A stretch of 64,000 nucleotides of DNA, from the NCBI RefSeq assembly GCF_000373145.1, contig NZ_KB890602.1:338483-402482 (forward strand), written 5' to 3'. The number at the start of each line of letters is the position of its first letter. Within the stretch, counting starts at the first letter, position 1. Source of the DNA: Thermus oshimai DSM 12092 (GTDB lineage Bacteria > Deinococcota > Deinococci > Deinococcales > Thermaceae). A program made the position numbers and the translations under genes. The notes below the pieces were generated by a model. That model was not told the DNA's origin. It did not search any database and worked only from the letters and a program-made list of their open reading frames with translations. This document shows, one piece after another, positions 35,107-47,370 of the stretch.

Positions 35107-36512
35107 GCGCCACCTCCTAAGGCCCGGGCCAGGGCCTCGGCCAGGGGCTCAAGGCCCTCCAAGAAGAAGCCCGGGAAGAGCCCGAGGGCGAGCAGGGCCA
35201 AGGCGGAAAGGCCGGCGAAGGCCCACTCCTCCCCCTTTAGGTCCGCCACCTCCTTGCCCCCCTCCTCCCAGAAGGCCTTCTGGAAGGGGGTAAGGGCGTA
35301 GGCCGCGGCGGCGATCACCGAGAGGAAGGCCAAAGCGGCGAGCCAGGGGCTTGCCTGATAGGCCCCAAGAAGGGTGAGGAGCTCCCCCGGGAAGCCCGCC
35401 AGCCCCGGAAGGCCGATCATGGCCAGGAAGAGGAAGAGGAAGAGCGCGGCAAGCCCCGGGGCGCTTCTCGCCAGGCCCCGGTAGCGCCCGATCTCCAGGG
35501 TGCTGGTCCGCTCGTAAAGCCGGCCTACCAGGAGGAAAAGGGCCCCGGTGTACACGCCGCTGGCCGCAAGGAGGAAAAGCCCCCCCAAAGCGCCCTCCTC
35601 CGTGCCGGAGAAGACCCCCAGGGCGGCCACCCCCATGTGGGATACCCCGGCGTAGGCCAGGAGGGTTTTGAAATCCGGGGCGCTGAAGGCCACCCAGGCC
35701 CCGTAGAGGGCGGAAAGGGCCGCCAGGAAGAGGAGAAGCCCCTGCACCTCGGCGAAGCCCTCCGGGGCCAAGGGCAGGGCGAAGCGGAAGAAGGCGAAGA
35801 CCCCCACCTTGTAGAGGGTGCCCAGGGCGTCCGCGAGCCCCGAGGGGTGGTTCTCACGGTGGAAGAGGGGAAGCCAGGCGTGCACGGGGAAAAGCGGGGT
35901 CTTCACGGCAAAGGCCAGGGCGAAGCCCAGGAAGACCCAGAAGGCGGCGCTGCCCTTCACGGGGTGGGCCAGGAGGTCCTCCAGGAGGAAGCTCGGGCTT
36001 CCCCCCAAGGCCTTCACCGCCAGGATGGCCGCCAGCATGGGCAAGGACCCCGCCAGGGTGAAGAGGAGGAAGGTGTAAAGGGCCCGCACCCGCTCCGCCC
36101 CCCCGTAGAAGAGGAGCATGAGGAGGGCGGGGATGAGGGCCGCCTCAAAGAAGAGGTAGAAGACGAGAAGGTCCCGGGCGGCAAAAAGCCCCAGGAGCAT
36201 CCCCTCCATGAGGAGGGCGAGCCCCAGGAAGCGCCCCTCCACCCGCGCAAGAAGCGCCCCCAGGAGGACCGTGAGGCTTACGGTGAGGAAGAAGAGGGCG
36301 GAAAGCCCGTCCAGCCCGAAAGCCCAGTAGACCCCAAGCCCGGGGAGCAGGGGGGCCTGGACCCCGTAGGCCACCCCGCCCGGGTGGGCCAGGAAGAGGT
36401 AGAGGTTGAGGAGGAAGGTAAGCCCCGCCCCCAGGAGGCCAAGGCCCCGGGGGAGTCCTAGGAGGAGGAGAAGCCCGAAGAGGACCGGTAGGAGGATGGC
36501 CAGGATTACCAC
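35103..36512 (-). CDS. nuoM: NADH-quinone oxidoreductase subunit M (Nqo13)
   Basis: Antiporter-like subunit of complex I. 469 residues, about fourteen helices. Conserved Glu in [18 protein letters not shown] and the Lys/His channel residues in [39 protein letters not shown] start, seven-base overlap with the nuoL end. A GTG start is common in this operon. Confidence 0.95.
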   Translation of the reverse strand: MVILAILLPVLFGLLLLLGLPRGLGLLGAGLTFLLNLYLFLAHPGGVAYGVQAPLLPGLGVYWAFGLDGLSALFFLTVSLTVLLGALLARVEGRFLGLALLMEGMLLGLFAARDLLVFYLFFEAALIPALLMLLFYGGAERVRALYTFLLFTLAGSLPMLAAILAVKALGGSPSFLLEDLLAHPVKGSAAFWVFLGFALAFAVKTPLFPVHAWLPLFHRENHPSGLADALGTLYKVGVFAFFRFALPLAPEGFAEVQGLLLFLAALSALYGAWVAFSAPDFKTLLAYAGVSHMGVAALGVFSGTEEGALGGLFLLAASGVYTGALFLLVGRLYERTSTLEIGRYRGLARSAPGLAALFLFLFLAMIGLPGLAGFPGELLTLLGAYQASPWLAALAFLSVIAAAAYALTPFQKAFWEEGGKEVADLKGEEWAFAGLSALALLALGLFPGFFLEGLEPLAEALARALGGGA

Positions 36513-38335
36513 CGCATCACCCCCAGAAGGACCAGCACGCCCAGCACGAAGAGGAGGGCGTACACCCTAAGGTAGCCCGCCTGGAGCCGGGTTAGGCCCT
36601 GCCCCAGGTCCCGCACCGTGCCCCCAAGCCCGAAGAACCCCTTAAGGAGAGCCCCATCCCCCAGGAAGAGGGCCTCCGCCAGGGCCTTTAAGGGGTTCAC
36701 GATGAGGGCGTTGTAGATCCGGTCCGCGTAGAAGGCCTCCCGGGACCAGGCCTCAAAGGCCAGGTACCAGCCGGGAAGGGCCTTCTTCTGGAAGAAGGTG
36801 TACCCGGCCCAAAGGCCCAGGAGGGCCACCAGGGCCGAGAGGCCGATGAGGGCCCACTCCGCCCCCAGGGAGAGGTGGTGGGCTTCCACCTCCGCCAGGG
36901 CGGGCTTCAGGAAGGGCTCGAGGACGTTGGGCAAGGGGTGGGGCAGGGCCAGGTACCCCGCCAGCACCGAGCCCAGGGCCAGGAGGTGGTTGGGCCAGAG
37001 CATCACCGGCGGGGCCTCGTGGGGGTGGTGGTGATGGCCCCGCTCCTCCCCTAAGAAGACCAGGACGAACCAGCGCATGGCGTACATGGCGGTGAGGACC
37101 GCCACCAGAAGGGCCCCTACGTAAAAGCCCATCCCCCCGAAGGGGTAAGTGAGGGTGGCGGCGAGGATGGCGTCCTTAGACCAGAAGCCCGAGAGGAGGG
37201 GAAGCCCCCCCAGGGCCAGGGCCCCGATGAGGCCGTGCCAGCGCGTCTGGGGCAGGTGCTTCCAAAGCCCCCCCATCCTCCGCACGTCCTGCTCCCCGCC
37301 CAGGGCGTGGATCACGCTCCCCGAGGCCAGGAAGAGGAGGGCCTTGAAGAAGGCGTGGGTGAAGACGTGGAAGAGGGCCACCCAGTAGGCCCCCACCCCC
37401 GCGGCCAGGAACATGTAGCCCAGCTGGCTGATGGTGGAGTAGGCCACGATCTTCTTGATGTCCGTCTGGCCAAAGGCGGAAAGGGCCCCGTAGAAGGCGG
37501 TGAGGAGGCCCACCACCGCGATGGTGTAGGAGACGTCCGGCAGGGCGCTATAAAGGAAGGAGCTCCGGGCGATGAGGTAGACCCCCGCGGTCACCATGGT
37601 GGCCGCGTGGATGAGGGCGGAAACCGGGGTGGGGCCGGCCATGGCGTCGGGGAGCCAGACCATGAGGGGCACCTGGGCGCTCTTCCCCACCGCCCCAAGG
37701 AAGAGGAGGAGCCCGGCCAGGGCCAGGAGCTCGGGGTTCTTCAGGGGGCCTTCCAGGGCCTCTTTGAGCTCGCTGATGGAGAGGGTGCCGTAGAGGGCCC
37801 AGAGGATGGCCATGCCCAGCATGAAGCCCAAATCCCCGATGCGGTTCACGATGAAGGCCTTGCGGGCGCTGTCCGCGTACTGGACGTTTTGGTACCAGAA
37901 GCCGATGAGGAGGAAGCTCGCCAGGCCCACCCCCTCCCAGCCGATGAACATCACCGGGTAGCTGTCGGCCAGGACCAGGGTGAGCATCATGGCGATGAAG
38001 AAGTTGAAGTAGGCGAAGAAGCGGCTATAGCCGGGGTCCCCCGCCATGTAGCCGATGGCGTACACGTGGATGAGGAAGCCCACCCCGGTGACGATGATGA
38101 GCATGAAGCCGGAGAGGTTGTCCAGAAGGAGGCTAAAGGGGATCCCGGGGAGCCACTCCGCGTGGAAGTGGGCACCCCCCCTAAGGAGGAGGCCCACTCC
38201 CAGCAGAAACGAGGCCAGGACCAGAAGGGAGGCCAGCACGCCGGGCAGGGGCTCCTTCATCCTGCGGCCGAAAAGCCCCAGGAGGGCGAAGCCCAGGAGG
38301 GGAAGGAGGATGGTTCCGAGAAGCGCCATGTTCAC
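36506..38335 (-). CDS. nuoL: NADH-quinone oxidoreductase subunit L (Nqo12)
   Basis: Most distal antiporter-like subunit of complex I, whose long lateral helix HL links the three pumps. 609 residues. [39 protein letters not shown] is the proton-antiporter signature; a His-rich loop ([12 protein letters not shown]) lies toward the C-terminus. GTG at 38335 overlaps the nuoK stop (GTGA); ATG two codons later is the alternative start. Confidence 0.95.
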   Translation of the reverse strand: MNMALLGTILLPLLGFALLGLFGRRMKEPLPGVLASLLVLASFLLGVGLLLRGGAHFHAEWLPGIPFSLLLDNLSGFMLIIVTGVGFLIHVYAIGYMAGDPGYSRFFAYFNFFIAMMLTLVLADSYPVMFIGWEGVGLASFLLIGFWYQNVQYADSARKAFIVNRIGDLGFMLGMAILWALYGTLSISELKEALEGPLKNPELLALAGLLLFLGAVGKSAQVPLMVWLPDAMAGPTPVSALIHAATMVTAGVYLIARSSFLYSALPDVSYTIAVVGLLTAFYGALSAFGQTDIKKIVAYSTISQLGYMFLAAGVGAYWVALFHVFTHAFFKALLFLASGSVIHALGGEQDVRRMGGLWKHLPQTRWHGLIGALALGGLPLLSGFWSKDAILAATLTYPFGGMGFYVGALLVAVLTAMYAMRWFVLVFLGEERGHHHHPHEAPPVMLWPNHLLALGSVLAGYLALPHPLPNVLEPFLKPALAEVEAHHLSLGAEWALIGLSALVALLGLWAGYTFFQKKALPGWYLAFEAWSREAFYADRIYNALIVNPLKALAEALFLGDGALLKGFFGLGGTVRDLGQGLTRLQAGYLRVYALLFVLGVLVLLGVMRW

Positions 38336-38619
38336 CCCCTAAGCTGGGACAGGTCGTCCACCGCGGTGCTCTCCCGGTGGCGGAACACGGCCACGATGAG
38401 GCCGAGGCCCACCGCCACCTCCGCGGCGGCCACCGCGATGACGAAGAGCGCGGCCACCTGGCCCGCAAGCCCGTAGGCCTTGGCCAGGGTGATGAAGGCC
38501 AGGTTGGCGGCGTTCAGCATGAGCTCAATGGAGAGGAAGAGGAGGATGGCCGTCCTCCGGGTGAGGACCCCATAGACCCCCAAGGAGAAGAGCAGGGCCG
38601 AGGCCAAGAGGTAGTTCAC
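38332..38619 (-). CDS. nuoK: NADH-quinone oxidoreductase subunit K (Nqo11)
   Basis: 95-residue membrane subunit with three helices. [14 protein letters not shown] holds the conserved proton-channel Glu, and [17 protein letters not shown] holds the second. GTG start overlaps the nuoJ stop by four bases. Confidence 0.95.
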   Translation of the reverse strand: MNYLLASALLFSLGVYGVLTRRTAILLFLSIELMLNAANLAFITLAKAYGLAGQVAALFVIAVAAAEVAVGLGLIVAVFRHRESTAVDDLSQLRG

Positions 38620-39152
38620 CGCACCACCTCCTTTTCCTTGCGCTCCTCCTCCCTAAGGGCGTCCAGAGGCCTATTGGGCTGGACCAGGACCACGGCCACC
38701 ACCGTGGCGGCCATGAGGAGGAAGCCCACCGCGAGGAGGACGAGGAGCCAGTCCCCGTAGAGGAGGGGCCCTAGGGCCTGGGGGAGCCCCCCGCCCAGGT
38801 CCTTGTCCAGGGTAAGGCCCAGGCCCTGGAGGCCGCTGAAGAGGACCAGGAAGACCCCTAGGGCTAGGAGGGCCGCCAGGGGGCGGCTTCGCACCAGAGG
38901 GTCAAACCCCACCTCGCCCTGGGCGGCGAAGAGGAGCATGATGACGAAGAGGAAGAGGACCACGATGGCCCCCGCGTAGACGATGATCTGGGTGAAGGCC
39001 AGGAAGCGGGCCTCGAGGGCCACGTAGACCCCCGCCAGGACCAGGAAGTTCAGGATGAGGGCCAAGGCGGCGTGGATGGCGTTCCTGAGGGTGACCACCA
39101 GGACCCCGGTGAGGGCGAGGAGGAGGAGGGCCAAGGCTTCCCAGGGGCTCAC
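38616..39152 (-). CDS. nuoJ: NADH-quinone oxidoreductase subunit J (Nqo10)
   Basis: 178 residues, five membrane helices. [21 protein letters not shown] is the helix 3 segment whose pi-bulge rotates during coupling. The start overlaps the nuoI stop by four bases. Confidence 0.94.
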   Translation of the reverse strand: MSPWEALALLLLALTGVLVVTLRNAIHAALALILNFLVLAGVYVALEARFLAFTQIIVYAGAIVVLFLFVIMLLFAAQGEVGFDPLVRSRPLAALLALGVFLVLFSGLQGLGLTLDKDLGGGLPQALGPLLYGDWLLVLLAVGFLLMAATVVAVVLVQPNRPLDALREEERKEKEVVR

Positions 39153-39697
39153 CGCTTACCTCCTTCCTTTGGGGCCTTGAAGCCCTCCAGCTCGGGGCGC
39201 ACGTAGGGCACGGTGTAGCCCGGCTTTACGGGCTTGCCCGTCATCTTGGCCTCCCGGCGCTGGGGCTTGGTGCCCACCACGTCCACCAGCATGTCCTCCT
39301 TGCCGTAGATGAGGTCGGAGTACTGGTAGTCCGCCATCTCAAAGTCGTACCCCAGGACGATGGCCCCCGTGGGGCAGGCCTCCTCGCAGAGCCCGCAAAA
39401 GATGCACCGGAGCATGTTGATCTCGTAGACCTTGGCGTAGCGCTCCCCGGCGGACACGGGGTTTTCCGGGTCGTTCTCCGCGGGCTCCACGTAGATGGCG
39501 TAGGCGGGGCAGGCGGCCGCGCAGAGGGAGCAGCCGATGCACTTCTCCAGGCCGTTGGGGTGGCGGGTGAGGACGTGGCGGCCGTGGAAGCGGGGCTTTA
39601 GGGGTACGGGGGCGTCGGGGTAGGGGATGGTGACCGGCTTGGAGAAGAAGTACTTCAGGGTGATCCCGAGGCTTTGGGCCAGGGCCTTTAGGGTCAT
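39149..39697 (-). CDS. nuoI: NADH-quinone oxidoreductase subunit I (Nqo9), 2 x 4Fe-4S
   Basis: 182 residues, the length I recall for Thermus Nqo9. Two ferredoxin motifs bind clusters N6a and N6b: [12 protein letters not shown] and [15 protein letters not shown] 39697 overlaps the nuoH stop (ATGA) and has AGGAGGT upstream; the longer in-frame reading into nuoH is a shadow. Links the NADH arm to N2 in NuoB. Confidence 0.96.
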   Translation of the reverse strand: MTLKALAQSLGITLKYFFSKPVTIPYPDAPVPLKPRFHGRHVLTRHPNGLEKCIGCSLCAAACPAYAIYVEPAENDPENPVSAGERYAKVYEINMLRCIFCGLCEEACPTGAIVLGYDFEMADYQYSDLIYGKEDMLVDVVGTKPQRREAKMTGKPVKPGYTVPYVRPELEGFKAPKEGGKR

Positions 39698-40788
39698 AGG
39701 GCACCTCCTTTGGGGGCCTTCTTGGGGCTGTAGAGAAGACCGCCCAAGACCACCAGGAAGCTCAGGAGGGAGAGGTACTGCAGGTAGGCCCGGGGCAGGT
39801 CCAGGGCCACCACGAAGGCGGTCACCAGGAACCAGACCAGGGCCACGGGGAAGAGGAAGCCCCAGCCGAAGCGGAGGAGCTGGTCGTAGCGCAGGCGGAA
39901 CCAGGTGGCCCGGATCCAGATGAAGACGAAGAGGAAGAAGGCGATCTTCAGGAACATCCAGAGGTAGGGGACGTTCAGGAAGGGCATGGTCCAGCCCCCC
40001 AGGAAGAGGGTGGGGATGAGGGCGCTGGCGGTGATGAAGTGGATGTACTCCGTCATCTGGAAGAGGGCCCACTTGATGGAGCTGTACTCCGTGTGGTAGC
40101 CGCCCACCAGCTCCTGCTCGGCCTCCGGGAGGTCAAAGGGCGTGCGGGCGGCCTCGGCCAGGGCGGCGATGAGGTAGACCAGGAAGGCGGGGAAGGCGTA
40201 GAGGGCGAGCCAGCCGTTCTCCTTCTGCCAGTTCACGATGTCGTTCAGGTTGAGGCTCCCCACCAGGAGCACGGGGGCGAGAAGGGCGATGCCTAGGCCG
40301 AGCTCGTAGGAGATGAGGCTTGCCGAGGAGCGTAAGGAGCCCAGGAGGCTGTACTTGCTCCCCGAGGCCCACCCCGAGAGGAAGATGCCGTAGATGGCCA
40401 GCTCGCTCACCGCGAAGAGGTAGAGGAGGCCCAGGTCCAGGTTCACCACCCAGGGCTGGAAGCCGAAGAAGCTCCCCGGAGGGCCAAAGGGGATGGCCCC
40501 GAAGGCCAAGAGGGCGAAGACCACCCCGATGAGGGGGGCCAGGACGAAGAGGACCTTGTCCGCCCGCTCCACCACCAGGTCTTCCTTGAAGATGCTCTTG
40601 ATGGCGTCGGCGATGGGCTGGAAGAGGCCCGAAGGCCCCACCCGGTTGGGCCCCATGCGCACCTGGAAGCGGGCGAGGAGCCTCCTTTCAATGAGGGTCA
40701 TGAAGGCGAAGGCGGTGAGGAGGCCGACGACCACCAGAAGGGCCTTTAGGGCCACCATCCAGTAGGGGTCCAGGGGGTAGGGGTTCAC
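39694..40788 (-). CDS. nuoH: NADH-quinone oxidoreductase subunit H (Nqo8)
   Basis: 364 residues, eight membrane helices. It forms the floor of the quinone chamber and the E-channel; [26 protein letters not shown] and [25 protein letters not shown] are the quinone-site and Glu-rich loop motifs. GTG start overlaps the nuoG stop (GTGA). Confidence 0.95.
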   Translation of the reverse strand: MNPYPLDPYWMVALKALLVVVGLLTAFAFMTLIERRLLARFQVRMGPNRVGPSGLFQPIADAIKSIFKEDLVVERADKVLFVLAPLIGVVFALLAFGAIPFGPPGSFFGFQPWVVNLDLGLLYLFAVSELAIYGIFLSGWASGSKYSLLGSLRSSASLISYELGLGIALLAPVLLVGSLNLNDIVNWQKENGWLALYAFPAFLVYLIAALAEAARTPFDLPEAEQELVGGYHTEYSSIKWALFQMTEYIHFITASALIPTLFLGGWTMPFLNVPYLWMFLKIAFFLFVFIWIRATWFRLRYDQLLRFGWGFLFPVALVWFLVTAFVVALDLPRAYLQYLSLLSFLVVLGGLLYSPKKAPKGGAL

Positions 40789-43127
40789 GCTTCACCTCCT
40801 GCGGGCACCAGGATCTGGGCCGGGCTCAGGCGGCCCGCGTAGGGCCCTAAGGCGCTCAGGTAGAGGAAGCCCTGGGGCAGGGCCTCCTCCAGGGCCACCT
40901 GGGCCTCGAGGCGGCCGAAGGGGGTTTCCACCGCCACCCGCATGCCCTCTCTTAGGCCCTCCTGGCGGGCGGTCTCGGGGTGGACCTCCAGCCTGGGCTG
41001 GAAGGCCACCCGCCCCGTGAGCTGGTGGGCCTTCCACATGGTGGGCCGGAAGTAGAGCCGGCCCACCCGTTCCTTGGGCCTTAGGGTTTTGGTGCGGTGG
41101 GGGAAGACCTTGAGGGGCTCGGGGAACCTCCGCTTGAGGGCCTTTTCCGCCTCCAGCCGGAGCCGGAAGGGGGGCCTTACGGAGAGGGCCTCCGCCAAGA
41201 GGGCCAGGACCTGCAGGGCCTCCTCCGCCTCCCCGTTCTCTATGGGGGCGGGGCTTAGGGGGAGGAGGCGGCCTTCCAGGTTCAGGAGGTGCCCCCGCTT
41301 CTCGTAGTAGGTGGGGGCGGGCAGGACCACGTGGGCGTACCGTTCCGCCAGGGGGTGGAGGTGGGAGAGGTGGAAGAGGAGGAAACGCTTGCCCTTAAGG
41401 GCCTCCTCCGGGGGCACGTAGCCGTAGTAGGCCGCCTGGGCCCCGGCCTCGTCCCAGCCCGCGCCCCCCTCCCCGGGGAGGACGCCTAGGGCCTCGAGGC
41501 CCCGGGCGTTGGCGGCGGGGGGCATGGGGAGGACCTTGGCCCCCTTGCGCTCGGCCAAGATCCTCGCCCGCTCCGCGGCCACCGTGTCCTGGAGCACCCC
41601 GGCCCCCAGGATGAGGACGGGCCTTTCCGCCTTTTCCCAGGCGGCCTTGGCCCGCTGCACCGCCCCGCTCCCCTCCTTCTCCCCGAGGAGGGCCAGGAGG
41701 ACCTCCCGCTCCGCCCCCGGAGCGTGGACCTCCGCCACCCCCGCCCACTTCATGACCTCCACCGGGTGGGGGGCGAAGACGGCGAGCTTCTCCTTCCGCC
41801 TGGGCATCCTTTCCTTGATGGCGAGGTCGGCGAAGGGGGTGCCGTGGTGGAAGCGGAAGGGGGGCTTGAGGCCCCGCACGAACTCGGAAAGCCGGAGGTG
41901 GAGGATGGGGGCCTCCTCCGTGGGGTCCCCGAGGACCAGGGCGAAGTCCGCCTCCAAGAGCTCCTCTAAGGTGGCCGTGGGGAAGAGGCCCAGGGGGGCG
42001 GGGGTGCGGCCCTGGAAGTCCAGGTGGGGGGTGCCGAGGGCCTGGGCCAGCTCCGCGGCCATGAGGCCCTCCTCCAGCGTGGCGTCCCCCGAGAGGTAAA
42101 GCCCCACCTTCTCCTTGGGGACCTCCTTAAGCCCCTCCCGGATGGCCTGGAAGGCCTCCTCCCAACTGGCCTCCACAAGCCGCCCCTCCCGGCGCACCAG
42201 GGGGGTCTTGAGCCGGTTCTGGTCCGCCCACTCGTGGCCGAAGCGGCCCGCGTCGCAGAGCCAGATCTCGTTCACCTCGGGGATCTCCCGGGCGCGGATG
42301 CGGAGGAGTTCCCCGCTCCTGGTGTCCGCGGTGATCCCGCACCCCACCGCGCAAAGCGCGCAGTGGGTGGGGGTTTCCTCCATCTCCCAGTTCCGGGCCC
42401 GGAAGCGGGCGGTGAGGTCCAGTAGGGCCCCCACGGGGCAGATGTCCGTGATGTTGCCCGAAAACCCCGAGGGGAGGCCGAAGTCCATGGTGCCGATGAA
42501 GGTGTGCACCCCCCGCTCAATGAAGTCCAGGACCTCGTCCCCCGGGATCTCCTCAAAGTAGCGCACGCACCGCTTGCAGTGGATGCACCGCTCCCGGTCC
42601 AGGACGATGTAGGGGGAGAGGGGGTGGTGCTTGTCCACGTGGCGGCGGGTGAACTCAAAGCGGGTGTAGACGGGAAGCGCCAGGGGGTTTTCCTGGTAGT
42701 ACTTCTCGTAAAGCCCGTACTCCACCGTGCGGTCCTGGAGCTCGCAGGCCCCGCCCTTGTCGCAGGTGGGGCAGTCTAGGGGGTGGTTTAAGAGGGTGAA
42801 CTCCACCATCCCCGCCTGGGCCTGGCGCACCAGGTCGGAGAGGGTGTCCACCACCATCCCCTCGGCCACCGCGGTGACGCAGCTCGCCGCGAGCTTGGGT
42901 TGCCACTGGATCTCGGGCTCCCCCTTCTCGTTAAGAAGGGGTTTCCCGTCCGGGCCCCGCTTGGGGAGGCCGATGCGCACCAGGCACATGCGGCAGGCCC
43001 CGATGGGGGAGAGGTGGCGCTCGGAGCAGAAGAGGGGCACGTCGTACCCCGCGTGGAAGACCGCGTCCATGACGCTGGTCCCCGGGGGCACCTCCACGTA
43101 GCGGTCGTTGACCTTGACCCTTACCAT
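40785..43127 (-). CDS. nuoG: NADH-quinone oxidoreductase subunit G (Nqo3)
   Basis: 780 residues, largest peripheral subunit. N-terminal 2Fe-2S domain ([15 protein letters not shown]), His-Cys3 cluster and 4Fe-4S cluster ([13 protein letters not shown]), then a molybdopterin-oxidoreductase-like domain. [16 protein letters not shown] with a later [11 protein letters not shown] provides the extra N7 cluster seen in Thermus and E. coli but not in mitochondria. One-base gap from nuoF. Confidence 0.96.
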   Translation of the reverse strand: MVRVKVNDRYVEVPPGTSVMDAVFHAGYDVPLFCSERHLSPIGACRMCLVRIGLPKRGPDGKPLLNEKGEPEIQWQPKLAASCVTAVAEGMVVDTLSDLVRQAQAGMVEFTLLNHPLDCPTCDKGGACELQDRTVEYGLYEKYYQENPLALPVYTRFEFTRRHVDKHHPLSPYIVLDRERCIHCKRCVRYFEEIPGDEVLDFIERGVHTFIGTMDFGLPSGFSGNITDICPVGALLDLTARFRARNWEMEETPTHCALCAVGCGITADTRSGELLRIRAREIPEVNEIWLCDAGRFGHEWADQNRLKTPLVRREGRLVEASWEEAFQAIREGLKEVPKEKVGLYLSGDATLEEGLMAAELAQALGTPHLDFQGRTPAPLGLFPTATLEELLEADFALVLGDPTEEAPILHLRLSEFVRGLKPPFRFHHGTPFADLAIKERMPRRKEKLAVFAPHPVEVMKWAGVAEVHAPGAEREVLLALLGEKEGSGAVQRAKAAWEKAERPVLILGAGVLQDTVAAERARILAERKGAKVLPMPPAANARGLEALGVLPGEGGAGWDEAGAQAAYYGYVPPEEALKGKRFLLFHLSHLHPLAERYAHVVLPAPTYYEKRGHLLNLEGRLLPLSPAPIENGEAEEALQVLALLAEALSVRPPFRLRLEAEKALKRRFPEPLKVFPHRTKTLRPKERVGRLYFRPTMWKAHQLTGRVAFQPRLEVHPETARQEGLREGMRVAVETPFGRLEAQVALEEALPQGFLYLSALGPYAGRLSPAQILVPAGGEA

Positions 43128-43128
43128 G

Positions 43129-44442
43129 CTACCTCCAGAGGCTCACCTTGGGCACGGGCCGCTTTTCCCGAGCCAAGGCCAGGTACTGGTCCTTGAAGTG
43201 GCGCAAGGACCCCCGCACGGGCCAGACGGCCGCGTCCGCCAGGGGGCAGAAGGAGCGGCCCTCGATGAGGTCCAGCAGGTTTTCCAGGTTGGCCACATCC
43301 TTTTCCTCCCCTTCTCCAGAGCCGATCTTGGCGAAGAGGTTCACCATGAACCCCGCCACCCCCTCCCGGCAGGGGGTGCACTTGCCGCAGGACTCGTGGG
43401 CGTAGAAGCGGGTCACGTTCCACATGGCGTCCACCATGCTCACCCGCTCGGGGATGAGGATGACCCCCCCGGTGCCGAGGAGGGAGCCCTTGGCCTGCAG
43501 GTGCTCGTAGCTCATGGGGGTGTCCAGGATCTCGTCCGTGAAGGGGAGGGGTGGGGTGGAGGACCCCCCGGGGATGAGGGCCTGGATGGGTTCCAAAGGT
43601 CCTCCCGCCCAGTCGTAGATGAGCTCGCGGAGGGTGGTCCCCATGGGGAGCTCGTAGACCCCAGGACGCCGCACGGGCCCCGAGATCTGGTAGAGCTTCA
43701 TCCCCTTGGAGCCCTCCGTGCCCATGCTGGCGAACCAGTCCGCGCCCCGCTCCAGGATGGGCACCACCGAGGCCAGGGTTTCCACGTTGTTGATGGTGGT
43801 GGGCTTCCCCCAAAGCCCGGACTGGGCGGGGAAGGGGGGTTTGAGGCGGGGGTTCGCCCTTAGGCCCTCCAGGGAGTTCATGAGGGCGGTCTCCTCCCCG
43901 CAGATGTAGGCCCCCGCCCCCCGGTGGACGTAGAGGCGGAAGCTGAAGTCCGTGCCGAAGAGGTTGTCCCCCAGGTAGCCCCGCGCCAAGGCCTCCTGGA
44001 TGGCCGCCTCGAGGCGGTCCGCCGCCTTCCGGTACTCCCCCCGCACGTAGATGTAGCCCACGGTAGCCCGGATGGCGTAGCCCGCCAGGATCATCCCCTC
44101 GATGAGGAGGTGGGGGACGTCCTCCAGGATGTACCGGTCCTTGAAGCTCCCGGGCTCGGACTCGTCGGCGTTGCAGATGAGGTAGTGCTGCCGCCCGTCC
44201 TTGGGCATGAAGCTCCACTTGACCCCGGTGGGGAAGCCCGCCCCGCCCCGGCCCCTGAGCCCCGAGCGCTTGACCTCCTCTATGACCTCCTCGGGGGTTT
44301 TCTCCTTGAGGACCTTCCGGGCCGTCTCGTACCCTCCGTGGCGGAGGTAGTAGTCCAGGGTCCAGCTCCCCTCCTTCCCCACGTGGGCGTAGAGGGTCCG
44401 CTCAAACCGGGGGTCTTTTCCGGAAACGATGGGCCCGGTCAT
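43129..44442 (-). CDS. nuoF: NADH-quinone oxidoreductase subunit F (Nqo1), FMN and NADH site
   Basis: 437 residues. Accepts electrons from [23 protein letters not shown] and [11 protein letters not shown] bind [19 protein letters not shown] with a later [10 protein letters not shown] ligates cluster N3. ATG overlaps the nuoE stop (ATGA). Confidence 0.96.
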   Translation of the reverse strand: MTGPIVSGKDPRFERTLYAHVGKEGSWTLDYYLRHGGYETARKVLKEKTPEEVIEEVKRSGLRGRGGAGFPTGVKWSFMPKDGRQHYLICNADESEPGSFKDRYILEDVPHLLIEGMILAGYAIRATVGYIYVRGEYRKAADRLEAAIQEALARGYLGDNLFGTDFSFRLYVHRGAGAYICGEETALMNSLEGLRANPRLKPPFPAQSGLWGKPTTINNVETLASVVPILERGADWFASMGTEGSKGMKLYQISGPVRRPGVYELPMGTTLRELIYDWAGGPLEPIQALIPGGSSTPPLPFTDEILDTPMSYEHLQAKGSLLGTGGVILIPERVSMVDAMWNVTRFYAHESCGKCTPCREGVAGFMVNLFAKIGSGEGEEKDVANLENLLDLIEGRSFCPLADAAVWPVRGSLRHFKDQYLALAREKRPVPKVSLWR

Positions 44443-44984
44443 ACCTCCACCTCGTGCACGTGGTGGCCGCAGCGGCCAGGAAGCTCAATCTCCTCAAGCC
44501 TTTTGCCCGCCCGAAGCCCTTCCAAAAGGGCCTTAAGCCGGGCGCGGGTCACGCATTCCACGTAGGGCTCGTCGTTCACCTGGATCACGGGGGCGGTGTG
44601 GCAGCTCCCCAGGCACTCCACCTTCTGCAGGCTGAAAAGCCCGTCCGGGGTCACCTCCCCGGGGCCGATGCCGAGCTCCTCCACCAGGTGGTCCCAAAGC
44701 TCGTCCGCCCCGGCCAGCTTGCAGCTTAGGGTGGCGCACACCTGCAGGTGGTACTTCCCGGTGGGCACGAACTGGTAGTAGGAGTAAAAGCTCGCCACCC
44801 CCAGGACCTCCGTGGGGGTGGTGCCCACCAGGTGGGCGATCTCCTCCACCCGCTCGGGGCGGATCCAGCCCTCTTCCTGCTGCACCCGCCTGAGGAGGGG
44901 CATGATGGCCGCCCGCCGCCCCTCCTCGGGGTACTTGGCGAAGGTTTCCTTCAGGAAGTCTTCCTTGTCGTCAAAGAACCCCAT
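44439..44984 (-). CDS. nuoE: NADH-quinone oxidoreductase subunit E (Nqo2), 2Fe-2S
   Basis: 181 residues, thioredoxin-like fold with cluster N1a. Ligands: Cys in [15 protein letters not shown] and in [16 protein letters not shown] conserved [16 protein letters not shown] helix lies at the N-terminus. GGGAGG Shine-Dalgarno sequence. Gene order nuoD-nuoE-nuoF is the Thermus nqo4-nqo2-nqo1 arrangement. Confidence 0.95.
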   Translation of the reverse strand: MGFFDDKEDFLKETFAKYPEEGRRAAIMPLLRRVQQEEGWIRPERVEEIAHLVGTTPTEVLGVASFYSYYQFVPTGKYHLQVCATLSCKLAGADELWDHLVEELGIGPGEVTPDGLFSLQKVECLGSCHTAPVIQVNDEPYVECVTRARLKALLEGLRAGKRLEEIELPGRCGHHVHEVEV

Positions 44985-44992
44985 CTTCCCTC

Positions 44993-46210
44993 CTAGCGGT
45001 CCACGTCCCCCATCACTGGGTCCAGGCTGGCGATGATGGCCACCATGTCCGGCACCTGCTCCCCTTTGGAGGCGTAGGGGAGGCTTTGCAGGTTGACGAA
45101 GCTGGGGGCCCGCACCTTGACCCGGTAGGGCATGCTTCCCCCGTCGGAGACGATGTAGTAGCCGAGCTCCCCCCGGGCGGACTCCGTAGGTACGTAGACC
45201 TCGCCCTTGGGGGGGTGGAAGCCCTCGGTGTAGTGCTTGAAGTGGTAGATGACCGCCTCCATGGAGGTTTCCAGGAGGGGTCTTGGGGGCGGGGTGATCT
45301 GGGGGTTGGGGTCGCGCACCGGCCCGGGTTCCAGCCGTTCTAGGGCCTGCTTGATGATCTTCACCGACTCCCGCATCTCCCGGATGCGGATGATCATCCG
45401 GTCAAAGACGTCCCCGTGCTCCCCCAGGGGCACGTCAAAGGTGTAGGTCTCATAACCCCCGTAGGGGTAGGCCTTGCGCACGTCGTAGTTCACCCCGCTG
45501 GCCCTTAAGGAGCCCCCGGTGAGGCCCAGGTTGATGGCCACCTCGGGGGGGATGACCCCCACGCCCCGGGCCCGCTCGTAAAAGATGGGGCTTTCCGCGA
45601 AGAGGGCCTCGTACTCGTCTATACGGTGGGGCAGAACCTCCAAAAGCTTCTTGAGTTCGGGCACAAACTCCTCGGGCAGGTCCTCCTTGACCCCGCCGAT
45701 GCGGATGTAGTTGTGGTGGAAGCGCTGGCCCGTGACCCACTCAAAGAGGTCCAGGATGGCCTCCCGTTCCCGGAAGGCGTAGAAGAAGGGGGTGAGGGCC
45801 CCGAGGTCCAAAAGCCCCGTCCCCAGGAAGACGAGGTGGCTTGCAAGGCGCGAGAGCTCGTTCAGGATGATGCGGATGGTCTCGGCCCTGGGGGGCACCA
45901 CCGCCCCCACCAGCTTCTCCACCGCCAGGGCGTAGGCCAGGTCGTGGGCGAAGGAGTGGAGGTAGTCCATCCGGGGCGTATACGTGATGACCTGCGTATA
46001 CGTCCGGTTTTCCATGTTCTTTTCAAAGCCGGTGTGGAGGTAGCCGATGTGGGGGACGAGGTCCAAGACCTCCTCCCCCGATAGGGTCACCACCACCCGC
46101 AAGACCCCGTGGGTGGAGGGGTGCTGGGGCCCCACGTTCAGGGTCATGACCTCCGTGCGGAGCTCTTTGGGCTCCTCCAGGGTCTCCACCGGGTCCAGGT
46201 AGTCCTTCAT
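44993..46210 (-). CDS. nuoD: NADH-quinone oxidoreductase subunit D (Nqo4)
   Basis: 405 residues, 49-kDa subunit that, with NuoB, forms the quinone headgroup site. [17 protein letters not shown] contains the conserved His, and [14 protein letters not shown]-type segment ([21 protein letters not shown]) the Tyr region. Derived from the hydrogenase large subunit without its Ni ligands. ATG overlaps the nuoC stop. Confidence 0.96.
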   Translation of the reverse strand: MKDYLDPVETLEEPKELRTEVMTLNVGPQHPSTHGVLRVVVTLSGEEVLDLVPHIGYLHTGFEKNMENRTYTQVITYTPRMDYLHSFAHDLAYALAVEKLVGAVVPPRAETIRIILNELSRLASHLVFLGTGLLDLGALTPFFYAFREREAILDLFEWVTGQRFHHNYIRIGGVKEDLPEEFVPELKKLLEVLPHRIDEYEALFAESPIFYERARGVGVIPPEVAINLGLTGGSLRASGVNYDVRKAYPYGGYETYTFDVPLGEHGDVFDRMIIRIREMRESVKIIKQALERLEPGPVRDPNPQITPPPRPLLETSMEAVIYHFKHYTEGFHPPKGEVYVPTESARGELGYYIVSDGGSMPYRVKVRAPSFVNLQSLPYASKGEQVPDMVAIIASLDPVMGDVDR

Positions 46211-46827
46211 TTGGCCTCCTTCGCCTTCACCAGGTCAGCCCAAAGCGCCCGATACCCCTTGCGGCTTCCCCCGCGGTAGCCGGTGAGGCCCGGGTCCTTG
46301 CCCGTGAGGGCTGCGCGGAACTCCGCGGGCACGATGTACCGCCCCTCCCGGAAGAGGGTGGGGGTTTCCCCCAAGGGGAAGTCCTTGCGCAGGGGGTGGC
46401 CCTCGAGGTCCTCCGGGGTGAGGATCTTGCGCAGGTCCGGGTGCCCCTCAAAGACGATGCCGAACATGTCGTAGACCTCCCGCTCCAGGAAGTTGGCGCT
46501 TCCCCAGAGGTCCGTCACCGTGGGCAGGCGGGGCTCTTTTTCCGGCACGTAGACCCGCACGAAAAAGCGGCTCCCGTCCCCGTCCTTCCACCCCGGCAAG
46601 GAGACCAGCTCGTACACCACCGCGAAGCGCTCAGGCCGGGGGTCGGGGTAGGTGAGGTAGTCTATCCCCACGATGTCCGCCAGGTAGTTGAAGCCCAGGG
46701 CCTGGTAGCGGGCCATGGTCTCCTTGAAGGCCTCCCGGGGCAGGACCACCCAGAGGTTGCCGAGGCCGTTGTCCTCCACGGGATAGCCCCGCGCCGCCGC
46801 CTCTTCCAGAACCTGCTGAAGCCGCAC
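46207..46827 (-). CDS. nuoC: NADH-quinone oxidoreductase subunit C (Nqo5)
   Basis: 206 residues, 30-kDa subunit. [52 protein letters not shown] carries the family signature (here given as overlapping pieces: [14 protein letters not shown] and [11 protein letters not shown]). GTG start at 46827, three bases after nuoB. The C-terminal [14 protein letters not shown] tail is typical of Thermus Nqo5. Confidence 0.95.
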   Translation of the reverse strand: MRLQQVLEEAAARGYPVEDNGLGNLWVVLPREAFKETMARYQALGFNYLADIVGIDYLTYPDPRPERFAVVYELVSLPGWKDGDGSRFFVRVYVPEKEPRLPTVTDLWGSANFLEREVYDMFGIVFEGHPDLRKILTPEDLEGHPLRKDFPLGETPTLFREGRYIVPAEFRAALTGKDPGLTGYRGGSRKGYRALWADLVKAKEAK

Positions 46828-46830
46828 GCT

Positions 46831-47370
46831 TCACCCCCTCTTCCAGGCGGCCACCGGGGGGAGCCTCTCCCCCCGTTCGTTGTAGGCCTGGCCGCGCACC
46901 TTCTTCTGAAGCTGCATCACCGCGTAGATGAGGGCCTCGGGGCGCGGGGGGCAGCCGGGCACGTAGACGTCCACGGGCACCACGGAGTCCACGTTCTGCA
47001 CGATGGCGTAGTTGTTGAACATCCCCCCCGAGCTGGCGCAGGCCCCCATGGAGATGACCCACTTGGGGTCGGGCATCTGTTCCCAGACCCGCCGCATCAC
47101 CGGGGCCATCTTCTTGGAAAGCCGCCCGGCCACGATCATCACGTCCGCCTGCCTGGGGCTTGCCCGGAAGACCTCGCTTCCGAAGCGGGCCAGGTCGTTC
47201 CGGGCATCGGTGGAGGCCATCATCTCAATGGCGCAACAGGCCAGGCCGAAGGTGGCCGGCCACAGGGAGTTGCTCCGCCCCCAGGCCACCAACTTCTCCA
47301 GGGTGGTGAAGAGGATGCCTTCCCGCTCCAGCTCCTGGACATCCCGCTCAAAAAGGTCCTTCAGTGCCAC
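46831..47370 (-). CDS. nuoB: NADH-quinone oxidoreductase subunit B (Nqo6), N2 cluster
   Basis: 179 residues from GTG 47370. Ligates terminal cluster N2 with adjacent cysteines in [10 protein letters not shown] plus Cys in [10 protein letters not shown] and [14 protein letters not shown] 47370 ([11 protein letters not shown]) matches Thermus Nqo6 and follows GGGGGTGAT; a start at 47391 would add seven residues within nuoA and is less likely. The start lies inside the end of nuoA. Confidence 0.94.
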   Translation of the reverse strand: MALKDLFERDVQELEREGILFTTLEKLVAWGRSNSLWPATFGLACCAIEMMASTDARNDLARFGSEVFRASPRQADVMIVAGRLSKKMAPVMRRVWEQMPDPKWVISMGACASSGGMFNNYAIVQNVDSVVPVDVYVPGCPPRPEALIYAVMQLQKKVRGQAYNERGERLPPVAAWKRG